A stretch of 64,000 nt of DNA from Spirosoma lacussanchae (lineage in GTDB: Bacteria > Bacteroidota > Bacteroidia > Cytophagales > Spirosomataceae): NCBI RefSeq assembly GCF_005870035.1, contig NZ_SWJG01000001.1, forward strand, positions 1,351,639 to 1,415,638, written 5' to 3'. Positions within the stretch are counted from its first letter, which is position 1; each line of letters opens with the position of its first letter. The position numbers were made by a program, and so were the translations under genes. Below the pieces are notes generated by a model. That model saw only the letters and a list, made by a program, of their open reading frames with translations, did no database searches and was not told the origin of the DNA. Positions 51,655 to 60,347 of the stretch are shown here, one piece after another.

Positions 51655-52680
51655 ATGAATCGTAATATACTCGACGGTCTTAATTTTGCTTCCAAGCTGA
51701 CGCCCAAACGCGTAGCCAATGCGCTGAAGGTGGTGTCGAGTTATTACCGATCGCGGCAAACGGGGCAGTCAGTGCATCGGGGGTTGCCTATGTCGGTATC
51801 GTTTGAGCCCACTACCTCCTGCAACCTGCGCTGCCCCGAATGCCCCAGCGGCCTGCGGTCCTTCACACGGCCTACGGGTATGCTCGGTGAAGATTTGTAC
51901 AAACGAACGATCGATGAGCTCCACGAAACGCTGTTGTATCTGATTTTCTATTTTCAGGGTGAGCCGTATCTGCATCCGCAGTTTCTGGAGCTGGTCCGAT
52001 ACGCTACCGACCGGAACATCTACACGGCTACCAGCACCAACGCTCACTACCTGACCGACGCGAACGCCCGTAAAACGGTAGAGTCGGGTCTGGATCGGCT
52101 GATTATCAGCATAGATGGTACAACCCAGGAGGTATACCAGCAGTATCGGGTGGGCGGCCGGCTGGAGAAAGTACTCGAAGGCACGAAGAATATTCTGCGC
52201 TGGAAGAAAGAGCTGAAGTCCCGCACGCCCCATGTCGTATTCCAGTTTCTGGTTGTGAAGCCCAACCAGCACCAGATTGCGGAGGTGAAGAAGCTGGCCC
52301 GCGAGCTGGGCGTTGACGAAGTAGGGCTTAAAACCGCGCAGATTTACGACTACGAACAGGGGTCGGACTTGATTCCGACGCTGGATCAGTACAGCCGGTA
52401 TGCGGCACAGGCCGACGGAACGTACCGCATCAAGAACGGTTTTGGCGACCATTGCTGGAAGATGTGGCATTCCTGCGTCATCACCTGGGATGGTCTGGTA
52501 GTACCCTGCTGCTTCGATAAAGACGCGCACCACCGGCTGGGCGATCTGCAAACCGAATCGTTTGCCAATCTCTGGCATGGTCCGGCTTACCACGACTTCC
52601 GGCAAACGCTGCTCCGGTCGCGCTCCGACATCGAGATGTGCCGCAACTGCACCGAAGGCACAAAGGTCTGGGCCGATTAG
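51655..52680 (+). CDS. Radical SAM/SPASM-domain protein
   Basis: A 341-residue radical-SAM enzyme. The cluster-binding CxxxCxxC is in FEPTTSCNLRCPECPSGLRSF (about residues 45-65), followed by FQGEPYLHP. The C-terminal SPASM-type cysteines are in CWKMWHSCVITWDGLVVPCCFDKDAHHRLGDL and MCRNCTEG. Such enzymes modify peptides or small molecules by radical chemistry. No peptide precursor gene is apparent nearby, so the substrate is open. A TACCTTTA element just before the ATG (51643-51650) may be a promoter -7 box. A hairpin follows at 52733-52777. Confidence 0.9.
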   Translation: MNRNILDGLNFASKLTPKRVANALKVVSSYYRSRQTGQSVHRGLPMSVSFEPTTSCNLRCPECPSGLRSFTRPTGMLGEDLYKRTIDELHETLLYLIFYFQGEPYLHPQFLELVRYATDRNIYTATSTNAHYLTDANARKTVESGLDRLIISIDGTTQEVYQQYRVGGRLEKVLEGTKNILRWKKELKSRTPHVVFQFLVVKPNQHQIAEVKKLARELGVDEVGLKTAQIYDYEQGSDLIPTLDQYSRYAAQADGTYRIKNGFGDHCWKMWHSCVITWDGLVVPCCFDKDAHHRLGDLQTESFANLWHGPAYHDFRQTLLRSRSDIEMCRNCTEGTKVWAD

Positions 52681-52732
52681 GCCGCAGTTACGCAGTCAAG
52701 GCAATGCATTAGCCGCCACCTGCCAGCCCAGC

Positions 52733-52777
52733 GCCGTAGGTGCGTATGATAGGATATGCTCATACCGAACCTACGGC
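52733..52777. terminator. Hairpin between the radical SAM gene and the rhamnosidase gene
   Basis: Outer stem GCCGTAGGT/ACCTACGGC (52733-52741 and 52769-52777) continued by an inner stem GTATGA/TCATAC (52744-52749 and 52760-52765). It lies between convergent genes and is best read as a shared terminator; there is no U tract. Confidence 0.65.
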
Positions 52778-52796
52778 ACCTGCAGCACCGGATGGG

Positions 52797-55544
52797 CTAT
52801 TTCTCGGGATAGGTGAATGTGTACTCACCCGATCCGATTTCCATGGCCAGCGACCCTTTGTCGGGCGTAATGTTTCGACAGTCGGGAACCTGGGCCAGCG
52901 GTTTGCCACTTTCGGTAACGCTACCGGCTTCGGCACGGGGTAGCCGGATCAGGGCTGTCGTGTTGGCCGGTACCCTGATCCGAACCACCAGCTGGCCGTC
53001 TTTCCGTTCCCAGCCCGACTCGATGTCGCCGTAGGGACTCTTCATAGCCGCTTTGGCAAACGTCAGCCGGTCGGTCGGCTGTGGCTGAACCCGGATTTGC
53101 TTGTAACCCGGCTGGCCAAGTTCGATACCCGCCACAACGCGGTACATCCAGTCGCCGATGGCGCCGTAGGCATAGTGGTTGAACGAGTTCATGCCTTCAT
53201 CCTGAAAAGTGCTGTCGGGTTTGATACCGTCCCAGCGCTCCCAGATCGTTGTTGCCCCCATCCGAACGGGATACAGCCAGGAAGGATAGGTTTCCTGCAG
53301 CAGCAGATCATAGCCCACATCGGTAAACCCATTGTCCGACAGAACGTGGCAGAGATAGGGCGTACCCAGGAAGCCGGTCGAGAGGTGGTTTTTGCGGCTC
53401 CTGATGTCGTTGACGAGATGTTGAGTTGCCAGCGGACGCAGCTCGTCGGCCAGCAGGTTAAAGTTCAGCGCCAGCACATAGGCCGTTTGCGAGTCCGATG
53501 CGATACGACCCGAGGGCGTAACGTACTCGCGCTGAAAGGTAGCTTTGATCGACTCGAACAGGTCGCCATACTGCCGGGCGTCGTCGGTTTTGCCCAGCAC
53601 TGTCGCGGCCTTACGGAGCAGATCGGTCGAGTAGGCATAGAACGCGGTCGCGATCATATCGCCATTGGTATAACCGTCGGGTTCGGTATGACTGTACATG
53701 TGTGGTTTGTAGAACAGCCAGTCGCCGAAGACGCTGCCGCTTTTCCAGATGTTGGTAGCCCCGGCTTTCTTCCGGATGTAGTCGACGTACGCTTTCATGC
53801 TGGGGTACTGGGTTTCGAGCAGCCGCCGGTCGCCATAGAGGTTATACATGGTCCAGGGGCCAATGGTGGCGATGTCGCCCCAGCCCGCCGAGGTGGCTAC
53901 GTCGCGGTTGCCCGTCTTCGGATCGACCCGGCTCAGGATGTCGGGTACCACAAAAGGTACGGCCCCTTCGGCACTCTGATCGGCGGCCACGTCGGCCAGC
54001 CAGCGGGTAAACAGAGCCGCCACCCCCCGGTTGAATCCCGCCGTGCGGCAAAAGGCCTGCGCATCGCCGGTCCAGCCGAGTCGCTCGTCGCGCTGCGGAC
54101 AGTCGGTCGGTACGTCGACAAAGTTGCCTTTCTGCCCCCATTCGATATTGCGTTGCAGCTGATTGATCAGCGCGCTGGAGCACTCGAACCGGCCCGTAGG
54201 GGGCATGTCGGTATGGATCACGACGCCGGTCAGGTGCTCCGGTTTCAGCTCGCCCGGGAAACCGTCAACGGCTACGTACCGGAATCCCATGAAGGTGAAG
54301 TGAGGCTCATAGACTTCGTTGCCGCTGCCGCTGAGGGTGTAGGTCAGCTCCTGTTTGGCCTGGCGCAGGTTGGTGGTATAAAACTCGCCTTTCTTGTCGA
54401 GCACTTCGGCATGGCGGATGCGTACCGTTGTGCCGGCCGGTCCGCTCACCCGCAACCGTATCCAGCCGGTCATGTTCTGGCCGAAGTCGGCTACCAGCGT
54501 GCCCGACGGCGTCCGGAAAATACGCTGGGGTTTCAGCTCTTCCTGCCGCCGGACGGGCTCACTAACGGTAGCCCGCAGGTTGGTAAGCGGGTAGCTGGCG
54601 ACGCGCACCGCCGACCAGTCAGTCCCTCCCGCACCTGCGCCCGGTGCATCCCAGCCTGCCCGGCTCAGGCGGGCGTCGTAGGTCTCGCCGTCGTACAGTT
54701 CCGATTGCCGGATGGGGCCGTTGGTGCTGTACTGCCAGCTGCCATCAGTGCCGATCACGTCGGTGGTGCCATCGGTATACCGGATCACCAGCTGAGCCAG
54801 TAATCCAAGCCGGTTGCCGTAATACTTGGCGTTGTTCGTAAACCCGATCACGCCGGCATACCAGCCTTCGCCAACCTGAGCCCCAACCACGTTGGCACCG
54901 ACCCGGAGCTGGCTGGTTATGTCGTACACCTGATACTGAAGCCGTTTGGAATAAACCGTCCAGCCCGGGGCCAGCAGTTCATCGCTAACGCGCTGACCGT
55001 TCAGCCGGAGTTCGTACATGCCGTGGGCGGTAGCGTAGGCGCGGGCCGACGCTACCTTCCTGGTGATCGAAAACGGCTTCCGGAGCATGATGGCCGGGGC
55101 TCCTGTTTTAACGGTATCGGCAGGCTCGATCCAGGTGGCCCGCCAGTCGGCAGCAGACAGCAGCCCCATTTCCCAGTACGCGGCTGGGCTCCACGAACCC
55201 ACTTTGCCGGTCTGGTCGTAGGCGCGTACCCGCCAGTAGACCCGCTGCCCCGAGCGCAGGGCCGGTCCCTCGTAGGGAAGGAGTACTGAAGCATCGGACG
55301 GTATCTTGCCCGAGTCCCAGCCTAGTTTTTTGAAGGTTGGCGCGTCCGATGTCTGGATTTGATACGCGGTTTGGCGTAGGTTGCGTCCGGTACCGGTCAG
55401 CTGCCAGCTCAGGCGGGGCTTCGTCTCGTCGAGGCCCAGCGGATTGGTGCGGTGTTCGCAGGTTAACGCCACAGGGCTGAGCTGGGCGTGAACGGGCGAA
55501 TAAAGCCATAAACTAAGTAAAACAAGTAACACAGCAGGTCTCAT
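52797..55544 (-). CDS. Alpha-L-rhamnosidase, GH78 family, exported
   Basis: A 915-residue secreted enzyme that removes terminal L-rhamnose from glycans or flavonoid glycosides. The signal peptide is MRPAVLLVLLSLWLYSPVHA. An Ig-like domain (LSPVALTCEHRTNPLGLDETKPRLSWQL) and carbohydrate-binding modules precede the (alpha/alpha)6 catalytic domain. The GH78 active-site signature is FVDVPTDCPQRDERLGWTGDAQAFCRTAGFN (about 481-511), with NHYAYGAIGDWMYRVVAGIE near the C terminus. Length is normal. It is divergent from the GntR-type regulator of the rhamnose genes, so it is probably induced together with them. Confidence 0.95.
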   Translation of the reverse strand: MRPAVLLVLLSLWLYSPVHAQLSPVALTCEHRTNPLGLDETKPRLSWQLTGTGRNLRQTAYQIQTSDAPTFKKLGWDSGKIPSDASVLLPYEGPALRSGQRVYWRVRAYDQTGKVGSWSPAAYWEMGLLSAADWRATWIEPADTVKTGAPAIMLRKPFSITRKVASARAYATAHGMYELRLNGQRVSDELLAPGWTVYSKRLQYQVYDITSQLRVGANVVGAQVGEGWYAGVIGFTNNAKYYGNRLGLLAQLVIRYTDGTTDVIGTDGSWQYSTNGPIRQSELYDGETYDARLSRAGWDAPGAGAGGTDWSAVRVASYPLTNLRATVSEPVRRQEELKPQRIFRTPSGTLVADFGQNMTGWIRLRVSGPAGTTVRIRHAEVLDKKGEFYTTNLRQAKQELTYTLSGSGNEVYEPHFTFMGFRYVAVDGFPGELKPEHLTGVVIHTDMPPTGRFECSSALINQLQRNIEWGQKGNFVDVPTDCPQRDERLGWTGDAQAFCRTAGFNRGVAALFTRWLADVAADQSAEGAVPFVVPDILSRVDPKTGNRDVATSAGWGDIATIGPWTMYNLYGDRRLLETQYPSMKAYVDYIRKKAGATNIWKSGSVFGDWLFYKPHMYSHTEPDGYTNGDMIATAFYAYSTDLLRKAATVLGKTDDARQYGDLFESIKATFQREYVTPSGRIASDSQTAYVLALNFNLLADELRPLATQHLVNDIRSRKNHLSTGFLGTPYLCHVLSDNGFTDVGYDLLLQETYPSWLYPVRMGATTIWERWDGIKPDSTFQDEGMNSFNHYAYGAIGDWMYRVVAGIELGQPGYKQIRVQPQPTDRLTFAKAAMKSPYGDIESGWERKDGQLVVRIRVPANTTALIRLPRAEAGSVTESGKPLAQVPDCRNITPDKGSLAMEIGSGEYTFTYPEK

Positions 55545-55620
55545 AAGTACGTAAAGTCAATCGTTTACAGATCGGTAGCAGTCGGGCCAAAGGTGTGGGG
55601 CTGTTGCCGGTCAACTTACC

Positions 55621-55662
55621 TACTCATTCCTATAAAAACCAAACTTTTTGTTGGAATGAGTA
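55621..55662. promoter_or_regulatory. Inverted repeat, candidate operator of the rhamnose regulator
   Basis: TACTCATTCC (55621-55630) and GGAATGAGTA (55653-55662) form a perfect 10-bp inverted repeat separated by 22 bases, about three helical turns between half-site centres. It lies in the divergent promoter region of the rhamnosidase and regulator genes. One of the two possible start codons of the regulator (55656) is inside the right arm. Confidence 0.6.
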
Positions 55663-56696
55663 AATTTATCGCCATGAATACCGCATCGCTTATCCGGATC
55701 AACGACCAGTCGAGTACCCCAAAATACCAGCAGATCTATGAATCGGTAGTCGAAGGCATCGAGCATGGCGACAGTCGGCCGGGCGATAAGCTGCCGTCGA
55801 TCCACGAGATCAGCGCCGAGTTCAACGTGGCCAAGCGCACCGTTGAGCGGGCCTACGATCGGCTGAAAGAACAGGAAATCATTGTGGCCGTAAAGGGGAA
55901 AGGCTATTACATCAACCACTCGCCGGTGGGGCGTAATCTGAAAATATTCCTGCTGTTCAATAAGTTAAGTGCTCACAAGAAGATTATCTACGATTCGTTC
56001 GTAGAGACCGTCGGGCCCGACGTTACCATCGACTTTTACATTTACAACAACGACTTCCGACTGTTCAAAGCCTTGCTCGAGAAAGAAGGCGCCCGGCATA
56101 CGCATTATGTCATCATCGGCCATTTTTTCAACGGCGACGAACAGGCCCGGCAGCTTATCGATCAGTTGCCCAGGCATAAATTGCTGGTGCTCGACAAACA
56201 TATTGACGGGCTATCGGGTCAGTATGCCGCCGTGGTGCAGAATTTCGAGAAAGACCTCATGCAGGCACTGACCGAAGCCCTGCCGCTGCTGCGTAAGTAC
56301 AGGACGCTGAACCTGCTGTTTCCGGCCCAGAGTTACCACCCGCGCGCTATCCTGAACGGTTTTTACCGGTTCTGTTACGAACATGACTTTACGGCCCATG
56401 TCATCCATGATATTGATAGCGAAGTTATTACGGGTGGAAATGCCTATATCAACATCATGGAAGATGATCTGGTCACGCTGATCAAGAAAATAAAGGCTAC
56501 CTCGTATTCGGTAGGGCAGGAGGTCGGTATTCTTTCGTATAACGAAACGCCCCTGAAAGAAATCCTGCTGGATGGTATCACCGTGATGTCTACTGATTTT
56601 GCGCAGATGGGCCGCACAGCCGCCCAGCTAATTCTGGAGAACAGCTGCCGTCAGGTCGAGAACCCGTTTCAGCTCATTGTTCGTCAGTCGCTGTAA
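55656..56696 (+). CDS. GntR-type regulator with sugar-binding domain, rhamnose operon
   Basis: A 346-residue regulator; ATG at 55656 or, six codons later, at 55674. The N-terminal GntR helix-turn-helix (about 15-80) reads YQQIYESVVEGIEHGDSRPGDKLPSIHEISAEFNVAKRTVERAYDRLKEQEIIVAVKGKGYYI. The rest is a periplasmic-binding-protein/LacI-type fold (KKIIYDSFVETVGPDVTIDFYIYN..., ILSYNETPLKEILLDGITVMSTDF), which should bind the inducer. It heads the rhamnose catabolic genes and is divergent from the rhamnosidase. Regulation of both sides by a rhamnose-pathway intermediate is inferred. Confidence 0.9.
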   Translation: MSKFIAMNTASLIRINDQSSTPKYQQIYESVVEGIEHGDSRPGDKLPSIHEISAEFNVAKRTVERAYDRLKEQEIIVAVKGKGYYINHSPVGRNLKIFLLFNKLSAHKKIIYDSFVETVGPDVTIDFYIYNNDFRLFKALLEKEGARHTHYVIIGHFFNGDEQARQLIDQLPRHKLLVLDKHIDGLSGQYAAVVQNFEKDLMQALTEALPLLRKYRTLNLLFPAQSYHPRAILNGFYRFCYEHDFTAHVIHDIDSEVITGGNAYINIMEDDLVTLIKKIKATSYSVGQEVGILSYNETPLKEILLDGITVMSTDFAQMGRTAAQLILENSCRQVENPFQLIVRQSL

Positions 56697-56819
56697 AGGA
56701 ATACCCGCTCCGCTGAGGTTGTCCGAAGAGCCCGGCCTGGTTTGTCGGGTCAGTAGGCATGTATAGGAAAGTGACCCCGCCCGAACCCAGCTACTTTGTC
56801 GGGCCAACTTATTGAACCC

Positions 56820-58949
56820 ATGATTGCAACCCCGAATACATTTCGACACGTCAGTTACCTCTGGGATGAGACCAGGGCCGCTCAGTTCGATGCGTTACCC
56901 CAGCCCGACCGGGAAGTGGCGCTGCTCATTTATCGCTCTAACCTGCTGGGTGCCGACCTGCGGCTGACCAACTACGGCGGAGGGAACACCTCCTGCAAAG
57001 CCATGGCTCCCGACCCGCTGACCGGCCAGTCGACGGAGGTAATGTGGGTGAAAGGGTCGGGGGGCGACATCGGCACGCTGAAGAAAAGCGGGCTGGCGGC
57101 TCTGTATATGGATCGGCTCCATGCCCTGAAAACGATATATCGGGGATTGGCACATGAAGATGAGATGGTTGAGCTGTTCAACCACTGTATCTACGACCTG
57201 GCGTCGAAAGCACCGTCGATTGATACGCCCCTGCACGCTTTTCTGCCTTTCAAACACATCGATCACCTTCACCCCGACGCGGCCATTGCCATTGCGGCCG
57301 CAGCCGACGGACGAGCCATCACCCAGGAGCTGTTTAACGGCGAAATCGGCTGGGTCGACTGGCAGCGTCCGGGGTTTGATCTGGGGCTGAAACTGGTGGC
57401 CTGCGTAGCCGAAAACCCGAATCTGCGCGGCATCATGCTGGGATCGCATGGCCTGTTCACCTGGGGCGATACGGCCTACGAAAGTTATGTCAATACGCTC
57501 GAAATCATCGAGCGTTGTGCTAACTACCTGGAGGAGAAAAGTACCAAACCTGCTTTTGGCGGGGCGGCTCGTGAGTCACTGCCTGCCGATCAGCGTCAGC
57601 AGCAGGCGGCTCAGCTCGCTCCGTTGCTGCGGGGACTGTGCTCGGCCGAACGCCCCATGGTGGGGCACTTTACCGACGATGAGCGGGTGATGACGTTCAT
57701 CAACTCGACCGATCTGGCCCGGCTGGCGCCGATGGGAACCAGCTGCCCCGACCATTTTCTGCGGACCAAGATCAAGCCGCTGGTGCTGGAAGCAGTCGAA
57801 TCGTTATCGCAGCGCCCGGCCGATGACCTCCGTACCTACCTGACCGATCAGTTTGAGCAGTACCGCGCCGATTATACCGCCTACTACGAAGCCTGCAAAC
57901 ACCCCGACAGCCCGGCCATTCGTGACCGGAACCCGGTGGTGATTCTGCTACCGGGGGTAGGTATGTTCACCTTTGCCAAAGACAAGCAGACGGCTCGGGT
58001 GGCGGCCGAATTTTACATCAACGCCATCAACGTGATGCGGGGCGCGGAGGCCATCTCGTCGTACACCTCGCTGCCCCGGCAGGAAGCGTTTAACATCGAA
58101 TACTGGTTGCTGGAAGAAGCCAAGCTGCAGCGGATGCCGAAGCCCAGACCGCTAACGGGCCGGGTAGCGCTGATTACGGGCAGTGCGGGCGGTATCGGAA
58201 AAGCCATTGCCAAACGCTTTGCCGACGAGGGAGCCTGCGTGGTGCTGAACGATAACGATGCCGACCGGCTGGCCGGTGCCGACGCCGAGTTCAGGAACCA
58301 GTACGGTCGCGACACCCACGCCCAGGCCCTTCTGGACGTTACGGTAGCGGCCACGATCCGCGGTGCCTTCGATACCGCCAGCCTGGCGTTTGGGGGCGTC
58401 GATATCGTGGTCAACTGCGCCGGCATCTCCATCTCCAAACCCATTGAAGAACACACGGAGAAAGACTGGGATCTGCTGTACGACATACTCGTTAAAGGGC
58501 AGTTTCTGGTTACGCAGGCCGGGGTCGACATCATGCGTAAGCAGGGCATCGGGGGCGACGTGCTGAACATCGTCTCGAAAAATGCGCTGGTATCGGGTCC
58601 CAATAACGCAGGCTACGGATCGGCCAAAGCGGCCCAGCTGCACCTGAGTCGACTGAACGCGGCCGAGCTGGGCAAAGATCATATCCGGGTGAACGTAGTC
58701 AATCCGGATGCGGTCATCGCCGACAGTAAAATATGGGCCGGGGCCTGGGCCGAGGGACGCGCCAAAGCCTATGGCGTACCGGTCGAAGAGTTGCCCGCCT
58801 ATTACGCCAAACGAACCCTGCTCAACGAAATTATCCTGCCCGACGATATTGCCAATGCGTGTTTCGCCTTCGTGGGGGGGCTGCTCAATAAATCGACCGG
58901 CAACGTGCTGAATGTAGACGGTGGTGTTGCCATGGCTTTTGTTCGGTAA
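56820..58949 (+). CDS. Bifunctional rhamnulose-1-phosphate aldolase / short-chain dehydrogenase
   Basis: A 709-residue fusion from the ATG at 56820. The N-terminal class II aldolase domain (about 1-430) contains LRLTNYGGGNTSCKAM, FLPFKHIDHLHPDAAIAIAA (metal histidines) and GSHGLFTWGDTAYES. It should split rhamnulose 1-phosphate into dihydroxyacetone phosphate and L-lactaldehyde. The C-terminal SDR domain (about 445-709) has the cofactor motif ALITGSAGGIGKAIAKRF, VNCAGIS, and Tyr-x-x-x-Lys in GYGSAKAAQ; it should act on lactaldehyde. Domain fusion lets the aldehyde pass directly. The isomerase gene follows by 27 bases. Confidence 0.93.
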   Translation: MIATPNTFRHVSYLWDETRAAQFDALPQPDREVALLIYRSNLLGADLRLTNYGGGNTSCKAMAPDPLTGQSTEVMWVKGSGGDIGTLKKSGLAALYMDRLHALKTIYRGLAHEDEMVELFNHCIYDLASKAPSIDTPLHAFLPFKHIDHLHPDAAIAIAAAADGRAITQELFNGEIGWVDWQRPGFDLGLKLVACVAENPNLRGIMLGSHGLFTWGDTAYESYVNTLEIIERCANYLEEKSTKPAFGGAARESLPADQRQQQAAQLAPLLRGLCSAERPMVGHFTDDERVMTFINSTDLARLAPMGTSCPDHFLRTKIKPLVLEAVESLSQRPADDLRTYLTDQFEQYRADYTAYYEACKHPDSPAIRDRNPVVILLPGVGMFTFAKDKQTARVAAEFYINAINVMRGAEAISSYTSLPRQEAFNIEYWLLEEAKLQRMPKPRPLTGRVALITGSAGGIGKAIAKRFADEGACVVLNDNDADRLAGADAEFRNQYGRDTHAQALLDVTVAATIRGAFDTASLAFGGVDIVVNCAGISISKPIEEHTEKDWDLLYDILVKGQFLVTQAGVDIMRKQGIGGDVLNIVSKNALVSGPNNAGYGSAKAAQLHLSRLNAAELGKDHIRVNVVNPDAVIADSKIWAGAWAEGRAKAYGVPVEELPAYYAKRTLLNEIILPDDIANACFAFVGGLLNKSTGNVLNVDGGVAMAFVR

Positions 58950-58976
58950 ACCAGTAACCGATTATTCCTGAACCCT

Positions 58977-60251
58977 ATGAACCTTGAATCGTTTCAACTC
59001 GCCGATCATAACCAGCGGCTGCTCGATGCCCACCGGCGAAAACTGGCCTACTGGACCGATGCCGTAGCCGATGCGGAGCGGGTTATCCAGAAACTTATCG
59101 ATTTTCAGATCGCTATTCCGAGCTGGGCGCTGGGTACGGGCGGTACGCGCTTCGGGCGGTTCGGGGGTGGGGGCGAACCCCGTACCCTCGACGAGAAAAT
59201 GGCCGATGTGGGTTTGCTGCACGCGCTCAACCGGGCCAGTGGGGCTATTTCGCTGCATATACCGTGGGATATTCCGCAGGATGCCGAAGCCACCCGCCAA
59301 ACGGCGGCCCACTACGGACTGCGCTTTGATGCGGTCAACTCCAATACGTTTCAGGACCAGCCAGATCAGGCGCTGAGCTACAAATTCGGGTCGCTGCAAC
59401 ACGTCGACCCGGCGGTGCGTCGGCAGGCTATCGAACATAACATCGAGGTGATCCGACACGGTGTGGCGCTGGGGTCGAAGGCGCTGACAGTCTGGCTGTC
59501 GGACGGGTCGTGTTTTCCGGGGCAGCTAAACTTCCGTAAGGCGTTCTCCCGAACGCTGGAGAGCCTTCAGGAAATCTACGCGGCCCTGCCTGCTGACTGG
59601 AAGCTGTTTGTGGAGTATAAAGCGTTTGAGCCGAATTTTTATTCGATGACCGTTGGCGACTGGGGCAGCAGTTTCCTCTACGCCAGCAAACTCGGTCCGC
59701 AAGCCTACACCCTGGTCGACCTGGGCCATCACCTGCCCAACGCCAACATCGAACAGATTGTGGCTACGCTGCTCATGGAAGAAAAACTGGGTGGCTTCCA
59801 CTTCAACGACTCTAAATACGGCGACGACGACCTGACGGCGGGGAGCATCAAACCGTACCAGCTGTTCCTGATCTTCAACGAACTCGTTGATGGGATGGAC
59901 GCTCGGGATATGAACCACGCTACCGATCTGGGCTGGATGATCGATGCCAGTCATAACGTGAAAGACCCGCTCGAAGATCTGCTTCAGAGCGTAGAGGCCA
60001 TTCAGATTGCCTATGCGCAGGCCCTGCTCGTTGATCGGACGGCTCTCGAAGAAGCGCGTGAAGCCAACGATGTGGTCCGGGCGCAGGAGATTCTGCAGGA
60101 CGCATTCCGGACCGATGTGCGCCCCATCGTGGCCGAAGCCCGGCTCCGGGCGGGCGGGGCGCTGCAACCGCTAAACCTGTACCGTAGCCTCGACACCCGC
60201 ACTCATCTCATCCGCGAACGCGGCCTCAAAACCGTAGCTACGGGACTCTAG
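58977..60251 (+). CDS. L-rhamnose isomerase (RhaI type)
   Basis: A 424-residue sugar isomerase of the Pseudomonas-stutzeri-like branch, converting L-rhamnose to L-rhamnulose. Key parts: IPSWALGTGGTRFGRFGGGGEPR near the N terminus, LFVEYKAFEPNFYSMTVGDWGSS (metal Glu), TLVDLGHHLPNANIEQIVA (Asp/His), GGFHFNDSKYGDDDLTAGS (His, Asp), and ATDLGWMIDASHNVKDPLED. These are the xylose-isomerase-fold metal ligands. Length fits. It sits between the aldolase fusion and the kinase and completes the pathway. Confidence 0.93.
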   Translation: MNLESFQLADHNQRLLDAHRRKLAYWTDAVADAERVIQKLIDFQIAIPSWALGTGGTRFGRFGGGGEPRTLDEKMADVGLLHALNRASGAISLHIPWDIPQDAEATRQTAAHYGLRFDAVNSNTFQDQPDQALSYKFGSLQHVDPAVRRQAIEHNIEVIRHGVALGSKALTVWLSDGSCFPGQLNFRKAFSRTLESLQEIYAALPADWKLFVEYKAFEPNFYSMTVGDWGSSFLYASKLGPQAYTLVDLGHHLPNANIEQIVATLLMEEKLGGFHFNDSKYGDDDLTAGSIKPYQLFLIFNELVDGMDARDMNHATDLGWMIDASHNVKDPLEDLLQSVEAIQIAYAQALLVDRTALEEAREANDVVRAQEILQDAFRTDVRPIVAEARLRAGGALQPLNLYRSLDTRTHLIRERGLKTVATGL

Positions 60252-60262
60252 CAAGGGTAAAT

Positions 60263-60347
60263 TAGTGATTGAGTGATTGAGCGGTTAATGCAACGCGTAT
60301 GAAGAGTCGTCACTCAGCCACAAATCATTCAATCACTAACTCACTCC
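60263..60347. repeat. Intergenic GATTGAGTG-type palindromic repeat
   Basis: AGTGATTGAGTGATTGAGCG (60263-60282) carries tandem GTGATTGA units. An inverted counterpart (TCATTCAATCAC at 60325-60336, then TAACTCACTCC) ends next to the kinase ATG at 60348. The same words occur between cas1 and cas2 (10803-10897). In the mRNA this would form a stem just before the kinase gene. Confidence 0.55.

Noticed and set aside
53097-54803. 568-codon ORF antisense to the rhamnosidase gene
   Set aside because: Shadow frame with no family resemblance; the GH78 gene is intact.
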